Source of the DNA: Planobispora rosea
Lineage (GTDB): Bacteria > Actinomycetota > Actinomycetes > Streptosporangiales > Streptosporangiaceae
NCBI RefSeq assembly: GCF_014648175.1
Contig: NZ_BMQP01000033.1
Span: forward strand, 25,176 to 89,175
Reading direction: 5' to 3'
DNA: 64,000 nucleotides
Shown here: positions 34,385-42,245 of the stretch, piece after piece
Position numbering within the stretch: position 1 is the stretch's first letter
How the letters are laid out: every line of letters begins with the position of its first letter
The notes under the pieces: generated by a model
What the model was told of the DNA's origin: nothing
The model's database searches: none
Seen by the model: the letters and a program-made list of their open reading frames with translations, nothing else
Translations under genes and position numbers: made by a program

Positions 34385-35829
34385 CAGTATGCTCCAGCTC
34401 CTCGCGCGACAGCCGACCAAGTCTTCCACAGGATCTGAAGATCCAAAGTGAGGGACCAGTTCTCCACGTAACGCAGGTCGAGCCGGACCGATTCCTCCCA
34501 GCTCAGATCGGACCGCCCGCTCACCTGCCACAGCCCGGTCATCCCGGGCTTGACCACCAGCCTGCGCCGCACGTCGTCGCCGTACCGGGCGACCTCCTCG
34601 GGCAGCGGCGGCCGGGGGCCCACCAGCGACATGTGCCCGAACAGCACGTTGATCAGCTGCGGAAGCTCGTCCAGGGAATGACGGCGCAGCCGCGCGCCCA
34701 GCGCGGTCACCCGCGGATCCTCCCGGATCTTGAACAGCACGCCCCCGCCGTCGCTCACCAGCCCGATCTTCCGCCGCTCGGCGTCCACCGCCATCGTCCG
34801 GAACTTGTAGATCGTGAACTCCTCGCCGTCCCGGCCCACCCGCGTCTGCCGGAACAGCACCGGGCCCGGGCCCGACAGGCGCACCGCCAGCGCCAGCCCC
34901 AGCAGCAACGGCAGCAGCGCGACCAGCAGCACCCCGGCGACGAACCGGTCGAACAGGTTCTTGACCACCTGGCGCATACCGACCAGCTCCGGATGCTCCA
35001 CGTGCAGCAGCGGCAGGCCCGCGACCGGGCGGATCGTGGTCCGCGGCCCGGCCACCTCCATCAGCGCCGGGGCGACCACGAGATCGGTGTGCGTCTTCTC
35101 CAGCTGCCAGGCCAGCCGGCGCAGCGCCAGCCCGTCCATCTCCGGGCAGGCCAGCACCGCCACGGTGTCGGCCTCGACCTGCCCCACCGCGAGCGCCACA
35201 TCGGCGAAACCGCCCAGGACCGGGACCCCCTCCACCTCGGCCACGCCGATGTACGGCGTGCAGGCCCCCACGACCTTCATGCCGTGGTACGGCTCCCGGC
35301 GGAACCGGTCGACCAGCTCGGCGACCGCCGTACGGTGCCCCACCGCGACGACCCGCCGCATGCACCCGCCGCGCGCCCGCCTGCGGTGCAGCGTCCGGCG
35401 CAGGCCGTACCGCCCGAGCAGGGTCAGGGCGGTGGTCAGCGGGACCGCCAGCACGACGTAACCCCGCGCCACATCGGTCTTGGTCACGTAGGCGCCGACG
35501 GCGAGCGCCGCGGTCAGCATGAACCCGCACTGGATGACCCGCTGGAACTCCTCCGGGCCCAGCCCGATCAGACGGGGCTCGTAGGCCCGGTTCAGCGCGA
35601 CCGCGCACACCCACACCACGGGCAGCGCCGCGCTCAGCACCACATAGGGCGCGACGTACGGCGTGACCTCGCCGAAGCGCACGAACAACGCGAGAGCGCC
35701 GGCCAGGCAGGCGCCGGCCACGTCGGAGACGACGGCCCGCACCCGGTGCCCGCGCACCCAGCCCGGCGTCCGCGGACGGGTCGCGAGCACCTGTTCCGGC
35801 GCCGCCCGCACGACGATCACGTCACGCAC
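34384..35829 (-). CDS. Polyprenyl-phosphate sugar phosphotransferase (WbaP/WcaJ type initiating transferase)
   Basis: A 481-residue membrane enzyme that starts a repeat unit by moving a sugar-1-phosphate onto polyprenyl phosphate. Four N-terminal transmembrane helices, then a Rossmann-like NAD-binding-like domain (CMRRVVAVGHRTAVAELVDRF), a fifth membrane segment (FDRFVAGVLLVALLPLLLG) and the catalytic core with IYKFRTM, DELPQLINVLFGHMSLVGPRPPLP and the active-site region LWQVSGRSDLSWEE. GTG at 35829 has GGAGGG eight bases upstream; an ATG thirteen codons earlier lacks one. First gene of the operon with cysQ, cysD and cysN. Confidence 0.9.
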   Translation of the reverse strand: MRDVIVVRAAPEQVLATRPRTPGWVRGHRVRAVVSDVAGACLAGALALFVRFGEVTPYVAPYVVLSAALPVVWVCAVALNRAYEPRLIGLGPEEFQRVIQCGFMLTAALAVGAYVTKTDVARGYVVLAVPLTTALTLLGRYGLRRTLHRRRARGGCMRRVVAVGHRTAVAELVDRFRREPYHGMKVVGACTPYIGVAEVEGVPVLGGFADVALAVGQVEADTVAVLACPEMDGLALRRLAWQLEKTHTDLVVAPALMEVAGPRTTIRPVAGLPLLHVEHPELVGMRQVVKNLFDRFVAGVLLVALLPLLLGLALAVRLSGPGPVLFRQTRVGRDGEEFTIYKFRTMAVDAERRKIGLVSDGGGVLFKIREDPRVTALGARLRRHSLDELPQLINVLFGHMSLVGPRPPLPEEVARYGDDVRRRLVVKPGMTGLWQVSGRSDLSWEESVRLDLRYVENWSLTLDLQILWKTWSAVARGAGAY

Positions 35830-35898
35830 GCGTTTCCCTCCGTGTAACCAATCACCTACGGAATGCAATGGGATGGTATCGACGGGAGGAAAGCCCCG

Positions 35899-35925
35899 GA
35901 GGTTGAAGACCGAAACGTCTACCTC
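35899..35925 (-). promoter_or_regulatory. Bulged hairpin in the leader of the priming-transferase/cys operon
   Basis: On the minus strand GAGGT-AGAC pairs with GTCT-ACCTC around a six-base loop, with a three-base bulge (TCA) in the 3' arm. It lies about 70 bases upstream of the GTG at 35829. It could be an RNA structure or a protein site; no known riboswitch class was recognised. Confidence 0.3.
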
Positions 35926-35982
35926 TACGGAAGTTGAACCGCATGCCCGGATGGCGGGGAAAGCGCCGAGGTCCGGGCACCC

Positions 35983-36579
35983 CTACCTGGGCGGCCCGGA
36001 CGGCTTCAGGTCACCCGCGTGGAAGGTGTTCTGGGTCGTCTCCAGGCCCGCCTTCACCAGCGACTCCACCACGTCGGCGGCCCGGTCGACGAGGAAGCCC
36101 AGATCCTTGCGCTCGGCGGTGGCGAAATCCTTGAGGACGTAGGAGGCGGGGTCCATCCGGCCGGGCGGACGCCCGATGCCGAACCGCACCCGGAGATAGT
36201 CCCTCGTCCCCAGCGACTTCGTGATCGACTTCAGGCCGTTGTGGCCGTTGTCACCACCGCCCAGCTTGGCCCGGAGCGCTCCGTACGGGACATCCAGCTC
36301 ATCATGGACGACGATCACGTGGGCCGGGTCGACCTTGTAGAAGTCGGCGACGGCCTTGACCGGACCACCCGAGAGATTCATGAACGACAGGGGCTTGACC
36401 AGGACCGCCGGAGCACCCGCCACCCGGCCCGTCAGGACCTCGGCCCGCGACCTGTGCGCCTTGAACCGCTCACCCGCCCGCGCGGCCAGCTCGTCCAGCA
36501 CCATGAACCCCGCGTTGTGCCGGTTCCCCGCATATTCCGGCCCGGGATTCCCCAGACCCACCACCAGCCAGCGGTCCAC
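35983..36579 (-). CDS. pth: Peptidyl-tRNA hydrolase
   Basis: A 198-residue enzyme that frees tRNA from peptidyl-tRNA dropped by ribosomes. N-terminal LVVGLGNPGPEYAGNRHNAG holds the key Asn and catalytic His; FMNLSGGPV, VIVVHDELDVP (Asp), and GGGDNGHNGLKSI complete the active site. GTG at 36579 (AAGGGG eight bases upstream) places GLGNPG eight residues from the start; a GTG three codons earlier is nearly as good. Upstream is rplY, the usual bacterial neighbour. Confidence 0.95.
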   Translation of the reverse strand: MDRWLVVGLGNPGPEYAGNRHNAGFMVLDELAARAGERFKAHRSRAEVLTGRVAGAPAVLVKPLSFMNLSGGPVKAVADFYKVDPAHVIVVHDELDVPYGALRAKLGGGDNGHNGLKSITKSLGTRDYLRVRFGIGRPPGRMDPASYVLKDFATAERKDLGFLVDRAADVVESLVKAGLETTQNTFHAGDLKPSGPPR

Positions 36580-36666
36580 GGCCGGCACCCCTTCGTCTCC
36601 ATCGTGTCCACGGCGTCCCTGTCGCACCCACGTCCACAGCGAACCCATGTACGACCTCACATGCGC

Positions 36667-36698
36667 GTCAGGGCAGCCCGGGACCGGGCTGCCCTGAC
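36667..36698 (-). terminator. Terminator hairpin after rplY
   Basis: A 13-bp perfect stem, GTCAGGGCAGCCC with GGGCTGCCCTGAC, around a six-base loop, 20 bases past the rplY stop and upstream of pth. It may partly separate the two genes. Confidence 0.75.
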
Positions 36699-36718
36699 AG
36701 GTCTAGCAGAGAACGCCG

Positions 36719-37345
36719 TTACTCGGCGGCCTCGGCGGCCTCGCCCTCGGCCGGAGCCTCGGCGGCCGCACTCTCGGCCGGAGCCTCGGCGGCCTCACCC
36801 TCGACGGCCTCGGCGGTCGGCGCGGCGGAGACCACCAGCACCATGGCCTCCGGGTCGGCGGCCAGCGTCGCGCCCTTGGGCAGCTTCAGGTCACCGGCGG
36901 TTACCTGCGCACCCACCTCCAGGCCCTCGACGCTGACCTCGACACCCTCGGGGATGTGCGTCGCCTCGGCCTCGACCGAGACACTGACCATCTGCTGGTC
37001 GAGGATGCCGTCGGCCACCTCGCCCGCGATGGTGACGGGGATGTCCACGGTCACCTTCTCGCCACGCTTGACCAGGAGCAGGTCGACGTGCTCCAGGAAA
37101 CCCTTGAGCGGGTCGCGCTGGACGCCCTTGGGCAGCGCGAGCTCGCTCACCGCGCCCTCCAGGCGGATCAGGACGTTCGGCGTGCGCAGGGCGAGCAGCA
37201 GCTCGTGGCCCGGCAGGGTCAGGTGCTGCGGATCCGTGCCGTGCCCGTACAGGACGACGGGCACCTTGTGCTCACGGCGGATCTTACGGGCGGCGCCCTT
37301 GCCGAAAGCGGTACGCTGCTCGGCCTTGATGGCTACCTCGGACAC
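36719..37345 (-). CDS. rplY: 50S ribosomal protein L25/general stress protein Ctc
   Basis: A 208-residue CTC-type L25 that binds 5S rRNA. The first domain (residues 1-95) has RTAFGKGAARKIRREHKVPVVLYGHG and the second, beta-barrel domain has VDIPVTIAGEVADG. The tail after about residue 178 is an Ala/Glu/Pro repeat, common in actinobacteria. GTG at 37345 has AGGAG seven to eight bases upstream; the upstream in-frame ATG at 37429 is unlikely. Confidence 0.93.
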   Translation of the reverse strand: MSEVAIKAEQRTAFGKGAARKIRREHKVPVVLYGHGTDPQHLTLPGHELLLALRTPNVLIRLEGAVSELALPKGVQRDPLKGFLEHVDLLLVKRGEKVTVDIPVTIAGEVADGILDQQMVSVSVEAEATHIPEGVEVSVEGLEVGAQVTAGDLKLPKGATLAADPEAMVLVVSAAPTAEAVEGEAAEAPAESAAAEAPAEGEAAEAAE

Positions 37346-37489
37346 GGCGGATCTCCTAGGGATCGTCGACGGTGGACAGGCGCGCTCCCCCTCACCCGCC
37401 CTAGCGGAAGGCGTTACGAGCGCGCGCAACCTTTACAGCCTATCCTGCCCGCGGCAGCGCTCCGCCCCGCCCGCGGGCCCGGGAAAGGC

Positions 37490-37513
37490 CCCGGGGGACC
37501 GCCGGCCCCCGGG
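37490..37513 (-). terminator. Terminator-like hairpin after prs
   Basis: An 8-bp GC stem, CCCGGGGG with CCCCCGGG, around an 8-base loop, nine bases past the prs stop. It lies in a very GC-rich stretch, so several alternative pairings are possible. Confidence 0.5.
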
Positions 37514-37521
37514 CAGGGCTT

Positions 37522-38499
37522 TCAGCAGTCGCCCTCGAACATGCTCGTCACCGAACCGTCACTGAACACCTCGGTGATCGCACGCGCGATGACCGGGGCG
37601 ATCGACAGCACGGTCAGCTTGTCGAACGTCTTCTCCTCGGGCAGCGGCAACGTGTTGGTGACGATGACCTCCGAGACCCGCGAGTTCTTCAGGCGGTCCA
37701 CCGCCGGGTCGGAGAACACCGCGTGCGTGGCGGCCACGATCACGTCCGTCGCGCCCTGCTCGTAGAGCGCGTCCGCGGCCTTGCAGATCGTTCCCGCGGT
37801 GTCGATCATGTCGTCGATCAGCACACACGTACGGCCCCGCACCTTGCCGACGACCTCGTTCACCTTCACCTGGTTGGCCACGTCCAGATCACGGCGCTTG
37901 TGGATGAACGCCAGCGGCGTGGCCAGCGTGTCGGCCCAGCGCTCCGAGAGCCGCACCCGGCCGGTGTCCGGCGAGACGACCGTGGTGTTGGCCAGGTCGA
38001 TCTTGTCCTTCAGGTAGTTGACCAGCACCGGCATCGCGAACAGGTGGTCCACCGGGCCGTCGAAGAACCCCTGGATCTGCGAGGTGTGCAGATCGATCGA
38101 CATCAGCCGGTCGGCGCCCGCCGTCTTGAACAGGTCCGCCATCAGCCGGGCGGTGATGGGCTCACGACCCCGGCCCTTCTTGTCCTGACGGGCGTAGCCG
38201 AAGAACGGCATGACCACGGTGATCCGCTTGGCGGAGGCGCGCTTGAGCGCGTCCACCATGATCAGCTGCTCCATGATCCACTTGTTGATGGGCTCGGTGT
38301 GACTCTGGATGACGAACGCGTCACTCCCGCGCACCGACTCCTGGTATCGCGCGTAGATCTCACCGTTCGCGAAGTCACGCAGCGTCGTCGGCGTGAGCTC
38401 GACCCCCAGATGGCTGGCCACCTCCTCCGCCAGGGCCGGATGCGAGCGCCCGGAGAAAAACATCATCTTCTTCTCGCCGGTCTGCTTGATGCTGCTCAT
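37522..38499 (-). CDS. prs: Ribose-phosphate pyrophosphokinase
   Basis: A 325-residue class I PRPP synthase that makes PRPP from ribose-5-phosphate and ATP. ATP-site flexible region FFGYARQDKKGRGREPI, the metal site SIDLHTSQIQGFFDGPVDHLFA, and the PRPP loop VLIDDMIDTAGTICKAA are present. Its ATG overlaps the glmU stop by four bases (ATGA), the standard glmU-prs pair. Confidence 0.97.
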   Translation of the reverse strand: MSSIKQTGEKKMMFFSGRSHPALAEEVASHLGVELTPTTLRDFANGEIYARYQESVRGSDAFVIQSHTEPINKWIMEQLIMVDALKRASAKRITVVMPFFGYARQDKKGRGREPITARLMADLFKTAGADRLMSIDLHTSQIQGFFDGPVDHLFAMPVLVNYLKDKIDLANTTVVSPDTGRVRLSERWADTLATPLAFIHKRRDLDVANQVKVNEVVGKVRGRTCVLIDDMIDTAGTICKAADALYEQGATDVIVAATHAVFSDPAVDRLKNSRVSEVIVTNTLPLPEEKTFDKLTVLSIAPVIARAITEVFSDGSVTSMFEGDC

Positions 38500-39950
38500 T
38501 CGGAGGTGCTCCCCTGCTGATCTCCGGCCTCGGCGGCACGCTGCGCCGCCTCCGCCGATCTGGTGCCCGGCCGCTTGCGCACCGTCCACCCTTCGATGTT
38601 GCGCTGCCGCGCCCGCGCCACCCCCATCGCCCCCGCAGGGACGTCGCTGGCGATGACCGAGCCCGCGGCGGTGAATGCGCCGTCGCCGATGTTCACCGGC
38701 GCGACGAGCATGGTGTCGCACCCCACGAACGCGTGGTCGCCCACCGTCGTGTGATGCTTGTCGACCCCGTCGTAGTTGACGAAGACCGACGAGGCGCCGA
38801 TGTTCACCCCGGCCCCGAGCGTGGCGTCACCCACATACGTCAGGTGCGGGACCTTCGAGCCCTCACCCACCCGGGCGTTCTTCATCTCGACGTACGTCCC
38901 GGCCTTCGCCCTGCGGGCCAGCACGGTGCCCGGACGCAGATAGGCGTACGGCCCCACCACGGCCTCCGGGCCGATCTCCGCCCCCTCGCAGACGGCGTTG
39001 CGCACCACCGCGCCCTCGCCGACCACCGTGTCCGTCAACGTGGTCGCCGGCCCGACCTCGGCCCCCTCGCCCACCGACGTACGGCCGCGCAACTGCGTGC
39101 CCGGATGAAGAACCACGTCCTGCTCCAGAACGACGTCCACGTCCACCCACGTGCTGTCCGGGTCCACCACCGTCACACCCGCCCGCATGTGCGCCTCCAG
39201 CAACCGGGAGTTGAGCACCTTGCGCGCGAACGCCAGCTGAACCCGGTCGTTGACGCCCTCGACCTCCACATGGTCGGCCGCGACGTACGCGCCCACCCGG
39301 TGACCGTCCCGGCGCAGGATCGACAGGACATCCGTGAGGTACTCCTCACCCTGCGCGTTGGAGGCCGAGACCCGCTTCACCGCATCGGCCAGCAGGATGC
39401 CGTCGAAGGCGTAGACCCCCGAGTTCATCTCCCGGATCGCCCGCTGCTCCCCGGTCGCGTCCTTCTCCTCGACGATCTCCAGCACCGCACCGGACGCGTC
39501 ACGGACAATCCGCCCGTACCCATGCGGGTCCGGCACCTCGGCGGTGAGAACCGTGACGGCGTTGCCCTCCCCGGCGTGCCGCTCCAGCAACCCGGCGAGA
39601 GTACCCGTCCGCAGCAGCGGCGTGTCCCCGTAGGTCACCAGCACCGTGCCCTCGACGGCCCCGACCGCTTCCAGAACGGTCCTGACCGCATGCCCCGTGC
39701 CCCGCTGCTCGGCCTGGACCACGGTCTGCGCATCAGGACTGGTGAGCGCCAGATGCGCGCCGACCCGCTCCCGTCCATGACCGATGACAACAATGAGCCG
39801 CTCGGGTTCGAGACCTCGAGCGGCGGTGAGCATGTGGTCCACCAGGGTGCGACCGCACAGCTCGTGCAGGATCTTGGGTGTTTTCGATTTCATCCGGGTG
39901 CCCTCGCCTGCGGCGAGGACGATGACGGCGGCCGGGCGCGGCACACTCAC
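38496..39950 (-). CDS. glmU: Bifunctional UDP-GlcNAc pyrophosphorylase / glucosamine-1-phosphate N-acetyltransferase
   Basis: A 484-residue two-domain enzyme that makes UDP-GlcNAc for peptidoglycan and other glycans. Residues 1-235: uridylyltransferase with VIVLAAGEGTRMKSK, QAEQRGTGHAV and VTYGDTPLL. Residues 255-455: left-handed beta helix of hexapeptide repeats with the acetyl-CoA site (GASSVFVNYDG followed by KHHTTVGDHAFVG). It could supply the nucleotide sugar pool for the polysaccharide locus too. tRNA-Gln is upstream on the same strand. Confidence 0.97.
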   Translation of the reverse strand: MSVPRPAAVIVLAAGEGTRMKSKTPKILHELCGRTLVDHMLTAARGLEPERLIVVIGHGRERVGAHLALTSPDAQTVVQAEQRGTGHAVRTVLEAVGAVEGTVLVTYGDTPLLRTGTLAGLLERHAGEGNAVTVLTAEVPDPHGYGRIVRDASGAVLEIVEEKDATGEQRAIREMNSGVYAFDGILLADAVKRVSASNAQGEEYLTDVLSILRRDGHRVGAYVAADHVEVEGVNDRVQLAFARKVLNSRLLEAHMRAGVTVVDPDSTWVDVDVVLEQDVVLHPGTQLRGRTSVGEGAEVGPATTLTDTVVGEGAVVRNAVCEGAEIGPEAVVGPYAYLRPGTVLARRAKAGTYVEMKNARVGEGSKVPHLTYVGDATLGAGVNIGASSVFVNYDGVDKHHTTVGDHAFVGCDTMLVAPVNIGDGAFTAAGSVIASDVPAGAMGVARARQRNIEGWTVRKRPGTRSAEAAQRAAEAGDQQGSTSE

Positions 39951-40114
39951 GGACGAGGCTCCCTCGGCATCGCGATTGAGACATGGCGAAGCGGGATGAC
40001 GTACGGCTACCTTCCGGGCACCGCACTGTCACCCACTCGACAACGCGAGGATACCTGCCAGGCCGGGATCCACCCAGCCAACCTGCCGTCCCACAAACAG
40101 GACAAAAATCACAG

Positions 40115-40186
40115 CTCCGGCACCAGGACTCGAACCTGGACAACAAGGACCAAAACCTTGGGGGCTGCCAATTACCCAATGCCGGA
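40115..40186 (-). tRNA. tRNA-Gln (anticodon UUG)
   Basis: Clean cloverleaf: acceptor TCCGGCA/TGCCGGA with discriminator G, D arm with GG in its loop, anticodon stem CAAGG/CCTTG with loop TTTTGGT (anticodon UUG), variable region of four bases, T arm CCAGG/CCTGG with loop TTCGAGT. CCA is not encoded. It lies about 165 bases upstream of glmU. Confidence 0.93.
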
Positions 40187-40406
40187 TCACCTGGACGGAT
40201 CCGGCAGGTCCACCACCTGACAGAACCGACCCGTCTCCACCTTACCGATAAGCCGGATGACTCGCCCCTCCATAGATCAGCCGTCAACCCTGCCATCCAC
40301 CCCTCGACCCGTCGGTAGAGCCACGAGGAACGGCGCACCTCGACCCGGAGGCAGCCGTGATAACCCTCTCCAATATTGTGACGGACCGTATTCGGATTGT
40401 GACGCT

Positions 40407-40776
40407 TCAGGGTCGGCCTGCCGAGCAGACGGGCCTCGGCCCCGCGACCTCCAGCCAGTACACGTGAGCCGCCTCCACGTCGGCACTCTCATGGATCATC
40501 ACGCGGAAGACCCGGCCCTCCGGAGCGACCCGGGCCACATCGAGGAAACACAGGAAGACCTTAATCAACCCAGGATCACTGTTGACGAAAACCACTCGAT
40601 CACGCTGACGTCCAGGCTTGTTCTTCGTGCCCTCACACCAGTAGGCCACCGCACCCAGCACCAGAATCTCCCGATCTGCATCCACGATCCGCCCTGTGCG
40701 CGCAGGGCGGCGGCTTGACGGCGGAGCTCTTCGAACCGGGCGAGCTCCCGGGGGGTCGGGTCATATGCAAACTCTA
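40407..40776 (-). pseudogene. Decayed helix-turn-helix/LAGLIDADG-like protein gene
   Basis: Two frames of one broken gene. Nearest the 5' end a frame encodes FAYDPTPRELARFEELRRQ and AAALRAQGGSWMQIG (about 40776 to 40680), the start of an actinobacterial helix-turn-helix family. After a deletion and a frame change, a second frame (40685-40407) encodes VLGAVAYWCEGTKNKPGR, VVFVNSDPGLIKVFLCFL, and FRVMIHESADVEAAHVYW, the C-terminal LAGLIDADG-like part of the same family. The middle (second helix-turn-helix and linker) is missing. No good start codon is left. It lies about 220 bases from tRNA-Gln in an AT-richer patch. Function of intact members is unknown; they resemble homing-endonuclease-derived DNA-binding proteins. 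Confidence 0.6.
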
Positions 40777-40870
40777 GTTCTAATGACTTTAGGCTATCAA
40801 GCGATCACTTAAAGGAGCGGTCGCAAGGTGTGCGTCGCGGGAGAGGCGGATGGGAGGCGAGGGGACCGGG

Positions 40871-40906
40871 CCACCGGGCCGGCCGCTCTCCGGGGCGGCC
40901 CGGTGG
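40871..40906. terminator. Strong hairpin in the 927-base gap before the desaturase
   Basis: CCACCGGGCC pairs with GGCCCGGTGG (10 bp) around a GC-rich 16-base loop. It stands in the long gap between tRNA-Gln and the desaturase, where apart from the decayed gene I see nothing else coding. It may block read-through toward either side. Confidence 0.45.
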
Positions 40907-41039
40907 TGGAGGGGTGGATTAGGGGCCGGCGACGAGGGCAGACGTAGGGCGAGTTCTGTAGCAGGTCAGAGAGGCCGGAGGCAAGGTTCGCCGGTGCCAG
41001 GAAATTCCCAGCGAAGTCGTGTTGGCTCTCGGCCATTCC

Positions 41040-41061
41040 TAACTTACTCTGGCGTAGGTTA
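41040..41061. promoter_or_regulatory. Imperfect palindrome overlapping the desaturase promoter region
   Basis: TAACTTAC and GTAGGTTA, six bases apart, are inverted copies of each other with seven of eight positions matching. The site is 53 bases before the desaturase ATG. The TetR-type regulator two genes on is a candidate binder, because fatty-acid desaturases in actinobacteria are often TetR-controlled; this is an inference. Confidence 0.5.
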
Positions 41062-41113
41062 CGGTTCCGTAGCCGGACAAAAGCTCCATCCTTCTCGAAC
41101 CGCGAGGTAGCGC

Positions 41114-42058
41114 ATGACAGTCACCACGGAACGTCCCACCCCGGGCCCCAAGCCGGACATCGATCCGGAGCTGAAGACCACTCCCGAGCTCATCACCTTC
41201 GGTGTGGTCGTGGGGGCGCCGCTGGTCGCCCTGGCCGTCGCCGTCCCCGTCGCCTGGGGATGGGGTCTGCTGAGCTGGACCGACGTCGCGATCGCCGCCG
41301 TTTTCTACGTGATCTCCGGGATGGGCGTCACCGTCGGTTTCCACCGTTACTTCACGCACGGCTCGTTCAAGGCGAAGCGCCCGCTGAAGCTCGCGCTGGG
41401 CATCGCGGGCAGCCTGTCGCTGGAGATGTCCGTGCTGGACTGGGTGGCCACCCACCGCAAGCACCACAAGTTCTCCGACAAGGAGGGCGACCCGCATTCG
41501 CCGTGGCGGTTCGGGCCCGGCTTCTGGTCGATGGCCAAGGGACTGCTCTGGGCGCACATGGGCTGGCTGTTCGAGCCCACCCGCGCCAACCGCGAGAAGT
41601 ACGCCCCCGACCTGGTCAAGGACCCGGACATCATCAAGCTGCACAAGTGGTTCCCGGCGCTGGCGATCTTCTCGCTGGTGGCTCCGGCGGTGCTGGGCGG
41701 CCTGCTGACCTGGTCGTGGCAGGGCGCGGCGACCGGTTTCTTCTGGGGCACCGTGGTCCGCATCGGCCTGCTCCACCACGTGACCTGGTCGATCAACTCC
41801 ATCTGCCACGTCTTCGGCGAGGAGGCCTTCGAGTCGCGTGACAAGTCGCGGAACGTGTGGTGGCTGGCCATCCCGTCATTCGGCGAGTCCTGGCACAACC
41901 TGCACCACTCCGACCCGACGTGCGCCCGCCACGGCGCGCTGAAGGGTCAGATCGACCTGAGCGCCGGGATGATCCGCTGGTTCGAGAAGTTCGGCTGGGC
42001 CCACGACGTCCGCTGGCCCACCCCCGAGCGACTGGCGGCGAAGCGCATTGCCTCCTGA
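41114..42058 (+). CDS. Acyl-CoA/fatty acid desaturase (delta-9 type)
   Basis: A 314-residue integral membrane di-iron enzyme that inserts a double bond in fatty acids. The three His boxes are GFHRYFTHG, ATHRKHHKFSD and WHNLHHSDPTCARHG, with four hydrophobic helices between them. Length and boxes match the stearoyl-CoA desaturase-like bacterial group. ATG at 41114 follows a GAGGTAGCGC ribosome binding site. Confidence 0.93.
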   Translation: MTVTTERPTPGPKPDIDPELKTTPELITFGVVVGAPLVALAVAVPVAWGWGLLSWTDVAIAAVFYVISGMGVTVGFHRYFTHGSFKAKRPLKLALGIAGSLSLEMSVLDWVATHRKHHKFSDKEGDPHSPWRFGPGFWSMAKGLLWAHMGWLFEPTRANREKYAPDLVKDPDIIKLHKWFPALAIFSLVAPAVLGGLLTWSWQGAATGFFWGTVVRIGLLHHVTWSINSICHVFGEEAFESRDKSRNVWWLAIPSFGESWHNLHHSDPTCARHGALKGQIDLSAGMIRWFEKFGWAHDVRWPTPERLAAKRIAS

Positions 42059-42245
42059 CCATAGCGGGCTCTCTGGCGACACCGGTTCCGCCGGGCCCCC
42101 TGCCCCTCACGGGCATGCCGGGCCTCCCGTCTCCGCCGGCCGTCTTTCCCTCGCCGGCCCGGCCCGCGCGGCGTTGCCCGCCGATCGTCCCGCTCCGGCG
42201 GTCCGGTCCGGCGGGCATCCCGTTTCGTCGGCCGGAACCGTCATT

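Noticed and set aside
40809..41036. A 75-codon minus-strand frame before the desaturase
   Set aside because: Low complexity, no ribosome site and crosses a hairpin; no homology seen.
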